NCBI GenBank assembly: GCA_020055645.1
Contig: CM034546.1
Location: 118,904,375-118,968,374 of the forward strand
Reading direction: 5' to 3'
From: Tomocerus qinae
Lineage: Eukaryota > Arthropoda > Collembola > Entomobryomorpha > Tomoceridae
DNA: 64,000 nucleotides
A program made the translations under genes and the position numbers. Below the pieces are notes generated by a model. It did no database searches. It was not told where the DNA came from and saw only the letters and a program-made list of their open reading frames with translations. This document shows, piece after piece, positions 40,264 through 51,828 of the stretch. The stretch's first letter is position 1. Every line of letters begins with the position of its first letter.

Positions 40264-43200
40264 ACAGAGTGTGGGAGAGAGACTGCATTGCACGAACTCA
40301 TTGCATTTGAAAGCGAAAAGCAAACTAACACCAAGAACATCAAACTGAAGTAAAGCGAGGAGGCTGAAGCCAAGTCGGAGAAATGGTCTGAGTTGTAACT
40401 GGGATACACAATTTAATAGTAAAAGTGTATCTGTAGTATTTGAGGGCGACGGGAGCCAAAACCGAGCTAGTTCCTGTTTCCATTCTCTAGCAATAGAGGA
40501 ATTTTACTATTCCTTCCTCTCCTTTAGTTCACCATAGATGCATTCAGAGAGTGAAGCGCAATTTGTTAGATATCTGTTACTTATGCATAGGTTTCTTTAG
40601 CTACATTCACTAGTGTATGAGTGTCTTTAGTGAACTAGATGAGGGGTATATGATGCTATGTCGCTATTTATGCTTCAGAAGAAGTTTAAACATTTAAATG
40701 AATGCTTTCTTCCATTTGGTTAGTATGTTCGTTCGTATGTATTGCATTAGTAGTAGCCGAGTATGCCGAGAGATCCTATGAATGCATGTGTATTATGGTC
40801 GTTGAATGTTTGTCTAGTGTACAGTTAGCAATGTAAAGTGCATAAAAGTCTTTATAGAGAAGTAACCGAAAATAGAGGAAGGGAACACTAACACAAGATC
40901 ACATCACATAATATTGGATTGCCTTGCATATCTGCATTGAGAAGTTGCCAAGTTAAATGCATGCATGACATAATATTATATGTACGAATGCTTTCATAAA
41001 ATAAGAGGAAGACATTAGTCAAACTAAAGTCGAGTCAAGTCGAGTCAAGTGAACTGAGCGCTAGAGACAGAAAAAAATTAAATTGCATTTTCTTTTTGTG
41101 CACGTTTCGTCTGGCTGGCGATTTATCATAAATAAGTCTACTCTTCCATGTCATTTCATTCTCTTTGTCTAATAAATGTACCTAGTTATCTCTGTGGAAA
41201 AAATGAATCTCATTGAATTCGTGTTGTGATTCATGTCTCCAGTTCACCATGTTTTGCTACTTCATTCCCCAAATGTTTTTCCTTTCTCCAGCAGACACTG
41301 CACTTGCCTTTTTACCATAAAAGCGTATTAAAATCCCACATAACTTTAGACAGACCCTTTTCTAGTCTGGTAACACCTTTTACCGATTTCATCGCTAACA
41401 GCCCTGGCTAATGCTCCAGTTTAAACATTTTGTTAAGCTAAACTCTTGTTGTACTAAGTACTTATGTCCCACTCAACTACCAAGTGTGCAAGTAGGTAGG
41501 TACTTATTTATAATTACAAAACCGAACTTTGGCAACAACTGAGGGAAAACTCATTAGTCTTGTAAAACACGGAACATATAAACTATGTTCATTCCACTTG
41601 GAACTCAGCCACATATTATGGGAAATCATTACACTTTTTGTGCATACCTACTTTGTGAATAATTACCTACTTACGCTCTGCTACTCATATGCTATCCAAT
41701 GTTACAATGACTCCTATAATAGTATACGCACTATGCGTTTGCCTTACTGAACTATTTAGAAACTAACATTTCTCATCTTAGTACTACGAGAATGTAACTT
41801 ATTAAACTAACCTGGTTGGTGTTGGTACATGCATACTAACGATAAAGACCGTTGCATGAGAAAGTGACGGCCAAGAGGAGGGCTGGAACTCGTGACATCA
41901 AAACAAAACTACTCTTGGTTTTCAACAACCACCACTATTTGCTTTTCGTTTCTGCAATTACTACATTTGCAATGACCCAAACACGAAAAACCTTGGCTTG
42001 AGCGTAATCATAATAATATTATTAACTAATTAGTATTATTTCACTACAAACTTCAGTATCAGGGTTAATTCCCAGTACCCAGACTCAAGACTCACTCAAA
42101 TTAAACTTTATGCATCCTTGAGAAAGGTAAGATTGGCTAGCTTTGCTCTTGATATCTAATTGATTGCTTACATGTTGACCATTCGTACTTACAGGAAGCA
42201 GCACTCGTTTCACTGCACTGCTTTTTAAACAATAATGATCCTTATTTCCTACTCAACTCTAATCACAAGATCGATAATGCAATTTCTAACTGCTGGACCC
42301 AAATGAAACTGATTTATGATGCATAAAGAAACAAAATCATCTGATTACATGTGTTCTAGTTTACTTACATAATTTAAAATTTATAGATTATGCCTTCGTA
42401 ATTTAACTTTAAAATTCTAATAGTATAAAGTCAAACATCAGTTTTGTAGTTCCCACCTGCCGTACTAAGCCAACGTAAATTTTTAATTACATTTAAATCT
42501 TTGAAGGGCTTCAATTGCTTGAATTCACAAGGTAGTTAATTTTGGACTTAATGCTAGGAATCTCTTGAATCAAATACCAGATGATATCAAATACGTTTTC
42601 ATGACTAGAATTGTATTTAATTCCATTGTGGAAAAGTCGTAAGAAATAGAAACTGACACCGCATTGTGTGTACGTGACTCTAAACGCAGGTTATTTAATC
42701 TCTATTGAATGTAAGAGGTAAAACAGTTAATAATCTCATCTTGGAAAACAGTTGAGTCATGAATCAGAATAAATAATAAGACCACTTGAATTTACCTATT
42801 ACACATGTGTCGAGTCAAGTGTGTAGAGAATGGAGGAGAAAAATGTTTAAAAAGTTCATTATAATTTTTTCCTGTCATTCATACTCGAATTTCTCCAAAG
42901 GGTTGAATAGAAAAACAAAGTGGTAAGGATAAGAAATAGTGAGAAGCATAGAAGGGACTTAATCGATTTTTTCAAAACAACTGCCACTTTTGGTAGTTGG
43001 TGCTTACATAGCATTAGCGCATAAACAATGAAGTTCTATGATTTTTTAGTATATGCTTTAGGCGAATAACTTTCAAGACGTTATCTTGGTAAGTGGCTAT
43101 GTTTATTGTAGTGAGTTGACGTTGACGTTGGGAGAGGAATAATAGGTGAGCATGTGAGCATAATGTTTGTCTAACGAAAGAAAGAAAGCATTACAAATAG

Positions 43201-44288
43201 GTGCATGTAGAAGAAAAAGAACACAATAAGATGTCTAGGGAAGAAAAGAAGCATTGTTAAGCATTATGATGACGATAAGATGAAATTCAGTCAGTGCGTT
43301 TAAATTCACGTTTCCTTACAAAGGACAGGAGGACAACTCTGTTAGCTATCTCTTTATTATTGCTTGAAGAGGTGGCGACTAAGACAAAGGACAAGAAAAA
43401 GATGCACGTGTTCTTGATTTGCATTTCTTGGTGACCTGACTTGCTTTCCATTGTACACACTTTGCTAAGCCATTGTGAAGGAAATGTGATTTTGAAAGGG
43501 AAGGTTGAAGTTTACATTTCCCTAAAGATTCCCTTAGGAATCTGTGTGTAATTGTTCCTTGTGCTACTTATTATGTGAGTAGCCTTCGGTTATAATAAAT
43601 ATAAATTACAATGCACAACATTTCATGTGATAAGTTTAATATTATTTTTACCAGAAAAAGCATTTGGTTGAGAGTGGAGTACAATCTATAGCCCTTAAGC
43701 ATCCCATGATCCACTAGTAACAATGTTTAGACAGGCTTCTCTTACTAGTAGCACCCAAAACGAAACGAAAGATGAGAAATGTAGCGTGCATGGTTGGTGG
43801 AAAATCTTAATTTGGTTTAGTAGTATAAGGATAGAGTAAGTGCGTCTTGTCGAGTTTATGTAATGCAGCGTGTGTCGCTGTAGCTGTTGTACTTAAGGAT
43901 AAATAAAAGGAAGTATCACTGAGTACATTGATAGAATGTTGTATTTGTGAGTGTAATGTGTAACATAATGCACATTCAGAGTCACGTCAGTCGTTGTCGA
44001 AGGAGCTTAGGTGGTGTGCTACATAAAGAGTTAGTTACTTTAAGCAAGGAGAGCACTATATAATGTCAATGCCAAAGTCAACCTTTAGCTTTTTTATCGT
44101 CTGACGAAAATAAAATAAGTGCATACATGCATGCAAACACTTACAGCTCGTCTCTCCAGTTTCAACAACACTCGTGCTCCTTTTCTCAATTGAATCCTAC
44201 AACTACGATCTCTCTATGCACTTACTTAAAAAGACTGAGCTAAACTGAACTGAGTGAGTGAGGAGTGGAAGTTCAATTCAGTTTAGTC

Positions 44289-44326
44289 AAGTTGAGTGAG
44301 CCGCTGCTGCTGACTGAGCTCAACTT
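44289..44326. repeat. 8-bp inverted repeat around a CTG-rich loop
   Basis: AAGTTGAG (44289-44296) pairs with CTCAACTT (44319-44326). The loop contains GCTGCTGCTG. The arms belong to a word family (AGTTGAGT, GAGTCAAGT) that recurs at several places in the window. Confidence 0.6.
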
Positions 44327-46086
44327 CATTCAAGTACACTACTCACACTTCCCGTTATGTATATGCACTCTTAGTTAGTCCACAACTACAGATACTATGT
44401 TGATCTACTTCCCTTATACTATACACTATTGCATGGCTAGACGAACAATAATATTATCTATTCGTAGAACTCGCAAGCTATACGACTGCATTCTACCCAG
44501 AGAAGTTACTAACACGCAGATGGAGGATCTAATACTACTTAGTACACTTAGTACTCAGCTAATGTAATGTAAATCTCAAAGATCTTCCTGGCAAGACGTA
44601 ACATTTTAGCTTATGTGATACAACCTTATAAGAGTTACGTTGCTCTTTTCTTTAAAAATAGTACACTGTCGTATTTTATGAAAGGAATAGTTTACGAAGG
44701 CAATTTAAGAGGGTTAAGATTCCATTTGGGTGTCTCATATTGGATTTTCTTATTACTTCCACCGAGATCTTCCATACAAACAACAAGATAGAATCTATAT
44801 TGTTAAAAATATAAATACTCCGTCGAAAAAGGGTTGAGTTTATTATCTGCCATGATATTCCCAGCCATACAGTCCCACTAAGACAGTAGTTAACAGTTTA
44901 CGTTTTTACCAAACCGGAAATGACACACAAGGGAAAATTTTCAGTCTAAATATTTGCGATATCTTATTTATGGCTAATGTTACAACCAATTGTCTCTAAA
45001 ACGTAATAAAAGTACTAGCCTGTTATTTTTGTGATGTTTAACTGCATGAGTAGTCACATAGTTGTATAATAGAGTAGATGAAGGCATCCCTCTGTGTGTA
45101 ATGTAAGTTGATTGTTTGAAATCACAAAAAAGCGTAGGTATTTTAAATTGGATTGTATTTATTGTTGAGTCTATTTGTGTCTGCCTGAGACTTGGTGTTT
45201 TCTGTTGTCTGCTTTGTGTAATCTAATGGTGCGGAGGGAGCATAAAGTGTAAAAAGTTTACTTTCATTTATAAGAGACTGGTAATTCGACTTATTTCTCA
45301 TTATGTTGCTACTCTGGCTCCTTTTATTTCAGTTTATCTTATCAGTAGGTGCCATTAACAGTGAGAAGTAGGATTCCCCAGTCTTTCTTAGCACTACATT
45401 CTCTGGCAGAAGTGAAGACGCAGAGGACATGAATTTAGACTCGAATTGGGACGGATAATGGTGAAAGGGGAGACAAAAATTGTGATTTTAAATGATGGGA
45501 GCTCAGGTCGAATTTCTCTCCAGAGGAAAAGTGTCTCACGTCACGAAAGTTTTATGTTCAACCACTTCTGTCTCTATAACATAACTGACTTGGCTCAGCT
45601 CTGGGCTGGAGTCTATGAACGCCTAGTCAACTGCTCTACTATATTTTTCGCAGACAGAAGGAAGGGAGTAGACCACCCGTATTAATATTGAGCCTTGCCT
45701 ACTAACCTCTCTGCACCTCGAGGAGGAGACAGATCTGTAAATACATATAGCACTTAAACCCTTACTGCTCTTTCGTGCATCTTTTTACGGTTATATTGTC
45801 ACATAGTGCAAAATGCGAAGAAAGAAGACAACATAACATACATTTTCACACACTGGGCCATATTCCAAGCCAAACCACACAAACTCTTCTGCCATTTTGA
45901 TTCCATTTCAAGTTTCAACGCGATTCTATCTGGTCGCATCCTTACACATAATGTAAGTACCTACTACACACATACTTAACTTACTCCTATACAACAAACA
46001 CCGCAACCAAAGTCCCCTACGACTACATTCTTCGTTTTATACACCCAATAGGATTTCTACCCACACTTTTTATTGGCATCGTTCAG

Positions 46087-46106
46087 TATACACTCTTGAG
46101 TGTATA
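46087..46106. repeat. 9-bp palindrome with 2-base centre
   Basis: TATACACTC, centre TT, then GAGTGTATA form a perfect inverted repeat. It is followed by further alternating TATAC/ACTATA words to about 46140. It could be a protein-binding site or a cruciform seed; no adjacent gene gives context. Confidence 0.8.
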
Positions 46107-49100
46107 GTATACTATATCCACACACTACACTATACTATACTGCGTGCAATGGCATGCTATCCTGTCGTTATTATGAGTGTGACACTTTTTACTCGACGCG
46201 ATTTCAATAGGTTAGTTTCACTTCGCACCTTTCTTATTACTGTCTTTTTGGAATTCTGACTGTAAAAGCAAATGCGTTTTCTCAGCCAAAGTACATGCCA
46301 TCCCTGGTTTACTTCCACCAGGAACTTCTTGAATACACCGGTAGATAACATGAAATACTTTGAACGCATTCACATTTTGGCGACACATACACAAACACGC
46401 ATTTCGTAATAGAAAATAGACAGAGACAGATACATAGTGGCACACTGTGCATTATGAGGATCGTCAACGTCAACATGTGTGTATGGAAAGCGTGGCTTAA
46501 CTTTTCGTAAAACTTAAGGGGACGACAACCTTTTCTTGCCGTTCCTTTCAGTTCAGTAGAAGGCTAAGAGATTTTGGCTTATCACTTATAAATAAGTCTA
46601 GTGTACATACCCTATGTAGTAGGAAGGAGCAGTTAGTAGATATGCTCCGAGGTAGCTCTCATTCTATATCTGTGTATGCCTACATTATATGTTGGTGGAA
46701 GAAAAAGTTTTCAAACAATGGAAGAATGGAGCTGACTACACTCCACTGTGTTATGTGAGAGAATTATGACTGCGTCAAGATTTCCAGACCAGAAATTTCT
46801 TACGGCTCCCATACAATGTAAGTAGTAAGTAGGTATGCAGCATGTACTCTACACTTAAGTAATATCTGCTCTGAAGAGTTGAGAAATGCAATTCTGCTCT
46901 GCTGTCCCATTTTGTCCTGTCCTAGCCTGCCTGTCCTTTGCAATACACGCCGCAGCATCAAACTCGAAAAATTCCGGAGGTATAAAAATTTATGGACCAC
47001 AAATTTCGAATATACCTAAATCATCCACTCTCCATAAGAAACGCGAAAATACAGTTAAACATTCTTGTCGTGTACGGAACAACCGTAGCTAACGTACGTT
47101 TTCATGATAAACCTTTATTCTCTTCACGAAACTGAGGAAATCAGCACGCAATAAACAAAAATCTTATTATTAATGTACACTATATAGAGAAACAGCAGGC
47201 TTTATACATGACCGTCACAAATTATGCAAAAAAGGTCGTTTCTGCAAGAACTACTATATAAAGAAGTTCAATCCTCACACGGATACATCACCACGTTAAA
47301 AAATAGCATTGATAAATAACAGTTGCTAGTATTCCGCGCATATGTGCCCAATATCTAAAGCGGTAATGGCTATTATATAAATTTCTTCTGAAAGTACATT
47401 TGTTTTGTAGACCAACATAAATCTTTGTGTAAAGTGTATCTAGTGTGACCAATTTTACAAAATGGCAGAGAAAGTTAATGAAGTTAGTAGAGATATTGTG
47501 TGACTGTGTCGCAGAGTTATCTATATGATGGATTGTTCTCCGATATTGAGAAGTAGTGGCCATTAGTAATTTTGTCAATGAAAAAGTAGTTTCATTTGTT
47601 GAAATCAAAGAGTTTGATGGAAGTTGCGGTAGAGAGGGAGTGGTAATAAAATATTATCAGTTCACCTGTCTTGGTAAAACATGGAGTGGCTCCACTTGAG
47701 CTCCGATGAGCACACTGGGGAGTTGACTTAAGCTCTTTGACACAACTTCCATTTCTCTCAACTAACCAAGGTACCTAGCAACCTCACACTAACCTACTCT
47801 TACTTGCTCTACACGACAAGGTAAAAACTTGGGATGGCAAACTAAAAGCGGAGTATTTATCTAGAGGAAACCTGTCCGGTGTCTCTCTATAGTAAATAGT
47901 TAGAGTTTTCTCTGTTTACCGAATGAGAATAAGTTTCGGGTAGTCGTGGTGAAAAGGCTGGCTAAGACAACTTTCCATGTGTCAGAGAAGTGAGTCCTGG
48001 TCTTCCACGGTTTAACTAGAGATAAAGTCCTTTCCTATCTCTACTTTTCTACTGGAGATCCGGAAAGAGAAAAAATTCGTCCAGCCTTTCGAAAAAGATT
48101 GAACCGCAACGACTGAAAAGGCAAAGTCGGAAAGACAAGCAAAAAGCCTGAGACGAAAGTTGCTATTCTGCTGTGCTCTGCTCTGACGTGGCACTTACTT
48201 TTCGTTAGTACTTAGCAGTTACTAGTATAGTAGTCTATGCAAGTGCACACACAATATGTCTGAAGTGTGTGTAGCTGTAACGGAGTTACTCTGTGAATCT
48301 GGTCTGGGTTGATCCGACTGGAGAGAAGGAATGCGTTGCATATGCTGACAATGAGTCGGGGAAGGAATAATGCGGCTTTTGTCCATGCTTGGATCCAACG
48401 CTATGTAAATAGGATATATATAAATTATGTGTTGGAGCAGAAGAAAAGGGCAAAAGAAAGAATGAAAGAAAAGCGTGGCGAGTTTGTTGGAGTTGGAACT
48501 TGTGTTGGCTGCTTCCCTCGTCACTTTACTTCATCTCGATTCATTTCAGTGAGAATTCAACCCAGTATCCTCTTTGCAAATAATATACCTAAGTACTAAA
48601 GTATACTTAAGTCTACCCTTCCCTAGCTTTGTAGTAAATACTACTGAGTGGAGTGAGAGAGACAGAAGAAGACAAAGAATAATGGAAGGAAATAGATAGA
48701 TTGCTTTAGGAAAGTCAAAAGCCTAAGCATGCAATTCAATTCAATTCACAAGCAAACCAACACCAACAAAGCAGCAACAACATGGACGAATGAATTCGAA
48801 TATTACATGGCCCAGTGAGAAAAATCATTAGAGAATTAATGATCTGTTTTGTGCTTGGGCATGTCCTCCTCCATGCTATACATAGCCCTTCTATATAGAG
48901 CTACCCCGACTTTCCACTCTTTTCTTTTAACTTTTTTGTCTGAAATTTCCCTCGCACTACTCCCTCCCTTCTCTCTGCATCTCTTTGACTTCGTTTGCAT
49001 AAGAAATTGAACGTGCAGACTTAATGGAAGCATTGCATTGGAATCAAAGTCAATATAGCCCCACATAATAAACTAATAGTCATTCGTGGTTGAGTAGCAT

Positions 49101-49142
49101 CAGCTTTACATTTTGCAGCCCATTTCATTACCCATTACCTAT

Positions 49143-49146
49143 ATCT
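49143..49146. repeat. Target-site duplication, left (ATCT)
   Basis: The four bases immediately before the 5' LTR equal the four immediately after the 3' LTR (57508-57511). A 4-bp duplication is usual for Ty3/gypsy integrases. It supports the LTR boundaries chosen here and shows the copy has not been rearranged at its ends. Confidence 0.75.
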
Positions 49147-49339
49147 TGTAAAGAATATTTTCCATATTCTTCACAAAGCTACGCAAGTTACTATTAATTA
49201 CGAAGTAATTTACATTATGAAATAAGGATTTACGTATGTAATCTTAGAAATGCCTAAATACATAGCATTATTATAAGTAAATCCGAGTTCATGAAACCGA
49301 TGAGTGCTGGAACTACGATATGCTAACCAAAGGCGAGTT

Positions 49340-49346
49340 TATAAAA
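49340..49346 (+). promoter_or_regulatory. LTR TATA box
   Basis: TATAAAA lies 193 bases into the LTR, overlapping a 6-bp inverted repeat (GAGTTT, loop ATAA, AAACTC at 49335-49350). Transcription would start about 25-30 bases downstream, near GTTCACTCGG. The same box in the 3' LTR is at 56853-56859 and could drive read-out into the right flank. Confidence 0.65.
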
Positions 49347-49472
49347 ACTCTGTACACAGTTCACTCGGGGCCGATTTTCCTTTTGTTCTTCGTTGAAGAC
49401 TCACCTCTTGTTTTTGGATTCTATCCACTTGAGTGAATTAAATAAGTTAAGATATTTTTTAAAGTTAAGTCT

Positions 49473-49506
49473 CCGTTTTGTAATTGACTGAAGTCTTACA
49501 AAACGG
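49473..49506 (+). repeat. 11-bp LTR hairpin
   Basis: CCGTTTTGTAA (49473-49483) and TTACAAAACGG (49496-49506) are perfect complements around a 12-base loop. This is the longest inverted repeat in the LTR, placed between the TATA box and the polyadenylation signal, so it would be in the R region of the RNA at both ends of the transcript. The copy in the 3' LTR is at 56986-57019. Confidence 0.85.
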
Positions 49507-49997
49507 AAGTTTGTTTAATTGCTATTTAAAATTACGCCAGTCCACTCTGGCGAGTTAAATATAATAAATAATTATTTGCCACAAAATATTTCCTTTAGAG
49601 ATTTCTAAAGTGAAACCAATTGAGAAGTTTATGCTACAATTCTAGAGAATCCAGGCCAGCTCTCATCAGTTACTGGTAACTAAAGGTACATAATTAATAC
49701 ATAATTTACTTCACTATCGTTTACTCTGAGTGTTCACGACTACTCTAGAGTGACGACTGAAATCTCTATACTTGCAATATAAAATACTTCCCCTATTCTT
49801 AGTGCACCTTATTTGACATTGATTTGAAACTGTGGTGTGTTGTTATACTATTTTATTTATTTAAGATCATTCTACACTGTAGAAGAACCTGGTATTTTGG
49901 CGAATTTAGATTTTAAGTTCATACTTGCATTCTAACATAGCTTGTATTTATAACATAGCGTACTTAAACACACTTAGTAGCTAAATTCTCCATATTT

Positions 49998-50015
49998 TGG
50001 CGACCCTAGCCCAAC
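49998..50015 (+). other. tRNA primer-binding site
   Basis: TGGCGACCCTAGCCCAAC begins 3 bp after the LTR, where minus-strand DNA synthesis is primed by the 3' CCA end of a tRNA. The first eight bases equal those I recall for tRNA-Arg-primed insect elements of the mdg1/412 group, but the rest differs, so the tRNA is unsettled. The 11 bases TATTTTGGCGA covering its start also occur exactly 100 bp upstream inside U5. Confidence 0.7.
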
Positions 50016-50217
50016 TACAGATTGTGAGAAACTCTGAAATTATTATTCATCAATTTTTTTCATTTTTAAACAGTATTATTTTTTTTACAATTTCATTAAC
50101 TTGATTTTGTAGACAATTAATCATCGTCTACTCTCATTTCATCTAATTTCACTTAAAAATTCGGATTCTTTGTTTGTATTCAAAAAGATTTGGGGTAATA
50201 TTATATTTTTCATCGCA
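50016..50217 (+). other. Untranslated leader of the element
   Basis: About 200 AT-rich bases between primer-binding site and the gag ATG, with long T and A runs. The gag frame is open 16 codons upstream of the ATG without another ATG. RNA packaging and dimerisation signals would be expected here, but I cannot identify them. Confidence 0.6.
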
Positions 50218-51819
50218 ATGAGTGCACCAAGAGGTAGACAGGGAAATAGGAGTCAAGGTCCTGCAGAAAATTCAGTAGGAGTTGTAGGCAATGCTAGACG
50301 CAGAGTATTGCACTCTCCTCCGGGGTTATCGCCAATGCAAAATAGCCCTCATGCAAACCAACGAGACATTGCTAATGACCCCATTGCTGATGAAAATAAT
50401 GCTAACAATAATGCTCCTCTTGATATTCCTCTACTTGGAGATAATATTTCTCCTAATGTTCCTTTAAATAATAATAATATCAATGAGAACGAGCATGTTA
50501 ACATTGGTGGACAACCAATACCACAACCCAACAATGAAAGGTCACTTGCACCAATGCTCCACAATTTAGTGCAGGCTATTCAACAAAGTTCGGCAGCTGC
50601 TCTAGCTAACCATAATCAACTTATGCAGACTTTGCAGGTTTCTTTTGCCCATATAAATCGTTCTATGGAACAGTACGCTTCGGATAACAGAAATCCACCT
50701 CCAGTTGACAATCGTCCTCAGATACCTCTGCCTTCTCAAGTTAGAGATAATCGACAAGGACATTTAAATGACCGTCCACCTAATAGGCCAAATCATGCTA
50801 ATCAACCTAGGAGACAGAATTTGCATAACGAAGGTAATATGCGTTCTCATCATTTAAAGACCAGCGACATTAAAATACCAACGTATATTGGTGCCAGCGA
50901 TAGTAAGACTCCTTTTGACTTCCTACTAGAGCTAGAAAAATATCAGGCGATTGTTGGCTACTCCGAAAATGATATGCTACAATATGTAGTACCATTGGCA
51001 TTAACTCATGACGCATATAATTGGCTTCGATATGAAAATGAATTTTATTCCTGGAACGACTTCAAGCATAGATTACGAAATGAATTCCAATCTGTTGGTT
51101 ATGTTGATGACTTGCGTCGAGAATTAGATAAAAGGTCACAAGGACCCAACGAAACTTTAAATTCTTACATTAGGGTAATAATTGACTACTACGAGCGGTT
51201 AGGCGTAGAGTTCACTGAACGAGATATAGTAAACCGTGTTTTACGACAATGTCATCCTGAATACCGCTTTGCTTTACAAGGAAAACTCATTCGAAATATA
51301 GGTGAGCTTAAAGCATGTGCCTTGCAGGCGCAAGAATTGCTTAAGGCTAACCACACATATGAACTGCCCCCTACACATGGCAATTTGGAGCCATCCTTGG
51401 CATGGAAGCCTATAAATCGTGTTCGGGAAGAAAATGTTAATTTTGTGACGATTAGTGAAAACCACACTACTCCAAAGTTACATCCTGCATCAGTGGATCC
51501 ATTTGCGTTTTTCCACTCTGAACCTCCTAAAAAGAGTGTTCGTTTCTCATCTCAATTACCTCCGCCCCTTTCACCTATACGGTCTAACCCACCAGCCGGT
51601 GCAATTCCACACAACTCTACTACATTTCGTTCAATGCGAGCACCTTCTATTTCGCCAAATCGTGGGGACGGTTTTCAACGTGAACGGAGGAATTCGGCCT
51701 CACCTTCACAATCACGTAAATGTTACGAATGTAACTCACCATCCCATTTTATTGCAAATTGCCCCAATCTTAAAGGCAAAGAGATGGGAAACTTACCAAG
51801 CCCGGCGTCTCAAAAATAA
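50218..51819 (+). CDS. gag: Gag polyprotein
   Basis: 533-aa structural protein that would assemble the cytoplasmic particle and package the element's RNA. I start it at the first ATG (MSAPRGRQ); the frame is open upstream only through non-ATG codons. Residues 1-215 are a disordered Asn/Pro/Gln/Arg-rich arm. Residues about 222-380 form the retrotransposon Gag (capsid-like) domain with the usual pattern of helices around a W in YNWLRYE and SWNDFK and the QGPNETLNSYI segment. Residues 380-495 are a Pro/Ser-rich linker. Residues 502-515 are a CCHC zinc knuckle with canonical C-x2-C-x4-H-x4-C spacing (CYEC...H...C) for nucleic-acid binding. The gene ends in CAA AAA TAA, where pol begins in the -1 frame. 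It shows no stops or frameshifts and is of normal length for an insect-type gypsy Gag with knuckle. Confidence 0.93.
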   Translation: MSAPRGRQGNRSQGPAENSVGVVGNARRRVLHSPPGLSPMQNSPHANQRDIANDPIADENNANNNAPLDIPLLGDNISPNVPLNNNNINENEHVNIGGQPIPQPNNERSLAPMLHNLVQAIQQSSAAALANHNQLMQTLQVSFAHINRSMEQYASDNRNPPPVDNRPQIPLPSQVRDNRQGHLNDRPPNRPNHANQPRRQNLHNEGNMRSHHLKTSDIKIPTYIGASDSKTPFDFLLELEKYQAIVGYSENDMLQYVVPLALTHDAYNWLRYENEFYSWNDFKHRLRNEFQSVGYVDDLRRELDKRSQGPNETLNSYIRVIIDYYERLGVEFTERDIVNRVLRQCHPEYRFALQGKLIRNIGELKACALQAQELLKANHTYELPPTHGNLEPSLAWKPINRVREENVNFVTISENHTTPKLHPASVDPFAFFHSEPPKKSVRFSSQLPPPLSPIRSNPPAGAIPHNSTTFRSMRAPSISPNRGDGFQRERRNSASPSQSRKCYECNSPSHFIANCPNLKGKEMGNLPSPASQK

Positions 51820-51828
51820 GTAGCCGGG
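51801..51828 (+). promoter_or_regulatory. Gag-pol frameshift region in a GC hairpin
   Basis: Gag stops at 51817-51819 and the pol frame (-1 relative to gag) is open from 51774, giving a 46-nt overlap. The first pol-frame ATG is at 52233, beyond the protease, so protease can only be made by a shift. Five As precede the stop (C AAA AAT AA); a tRNA reading the last AAA can re-pair one base back. There is no classical X-XXY-YYZ heptamer. CCCGGC (51801-51806) and GCCGGG (51823-51828) form a perfect GC-only stem whose 16-base loop contains the A-run and the stop. Whether the stem acts is inference. Confidence 0.55.

Larger units (their letters stand above)
40264..49142. other. Non-coding flank up to the insertion site
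   Basis: No gene recognised. Local structures are a two-fold GTCGAGTCAA repeat near 41033-41052, an 8-bp inverted repeat at 44289-44326 and a 9-bp near-perfect palindrome at 46087-46106. A minus-strand frame at 46218-46445 has a somewhat protein-like second half and a possible donor after AAG, but a second frame over the same bases looks equally good, so neither is called. Confidence 0.5.
49147..49994 (+). repeat. 5' long terminal repeat
   Basis: 848 bp from TGTAAAG to CTCCATA. It carries the promoter, transcription start, polyadenylation signal and the end processed by integrase. A TATA box lies at 49340-49346 and AATAAA at 49563-49568. By inference U3 spans about 49147-49370, R to about 49590, and U5 the rest. 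The 3' edge is set where the two LTRs stop matching and where the ATCT duplication begins. It ends in ...CATA rather than the usual CA, so an LTR end two bases earlier is possible, but that would lose the duplication. The LTR holds at least nine short perfect inverted repeats. Confidence 0.95.

Noticed and set aside
41860-41905. tRNA-like T-arm (GGCTGGAACTCG)
   Set aside because: No matching acceptor, D-arm or anticodon stem could be built around it.
45458-45685. 75-codon plus-strand frame beginning MVKGETK
   Set aside because: Protein-like at the start, but short, isolated and without recognisable domain or exon partners.
46157-46445. Two overlapping minus-strand frames that look somewhat protein-like
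   Set aside because: Both frames look equally plausible over the same bases, so at most one can be real; no family or start context supports either.
50170-50217. Upstream start for gag, adding 16 residues
   Set aside because: That extension begins at a TTG codon; the first ATG in the frame is at 50218 and is the expected eukaryotic start.
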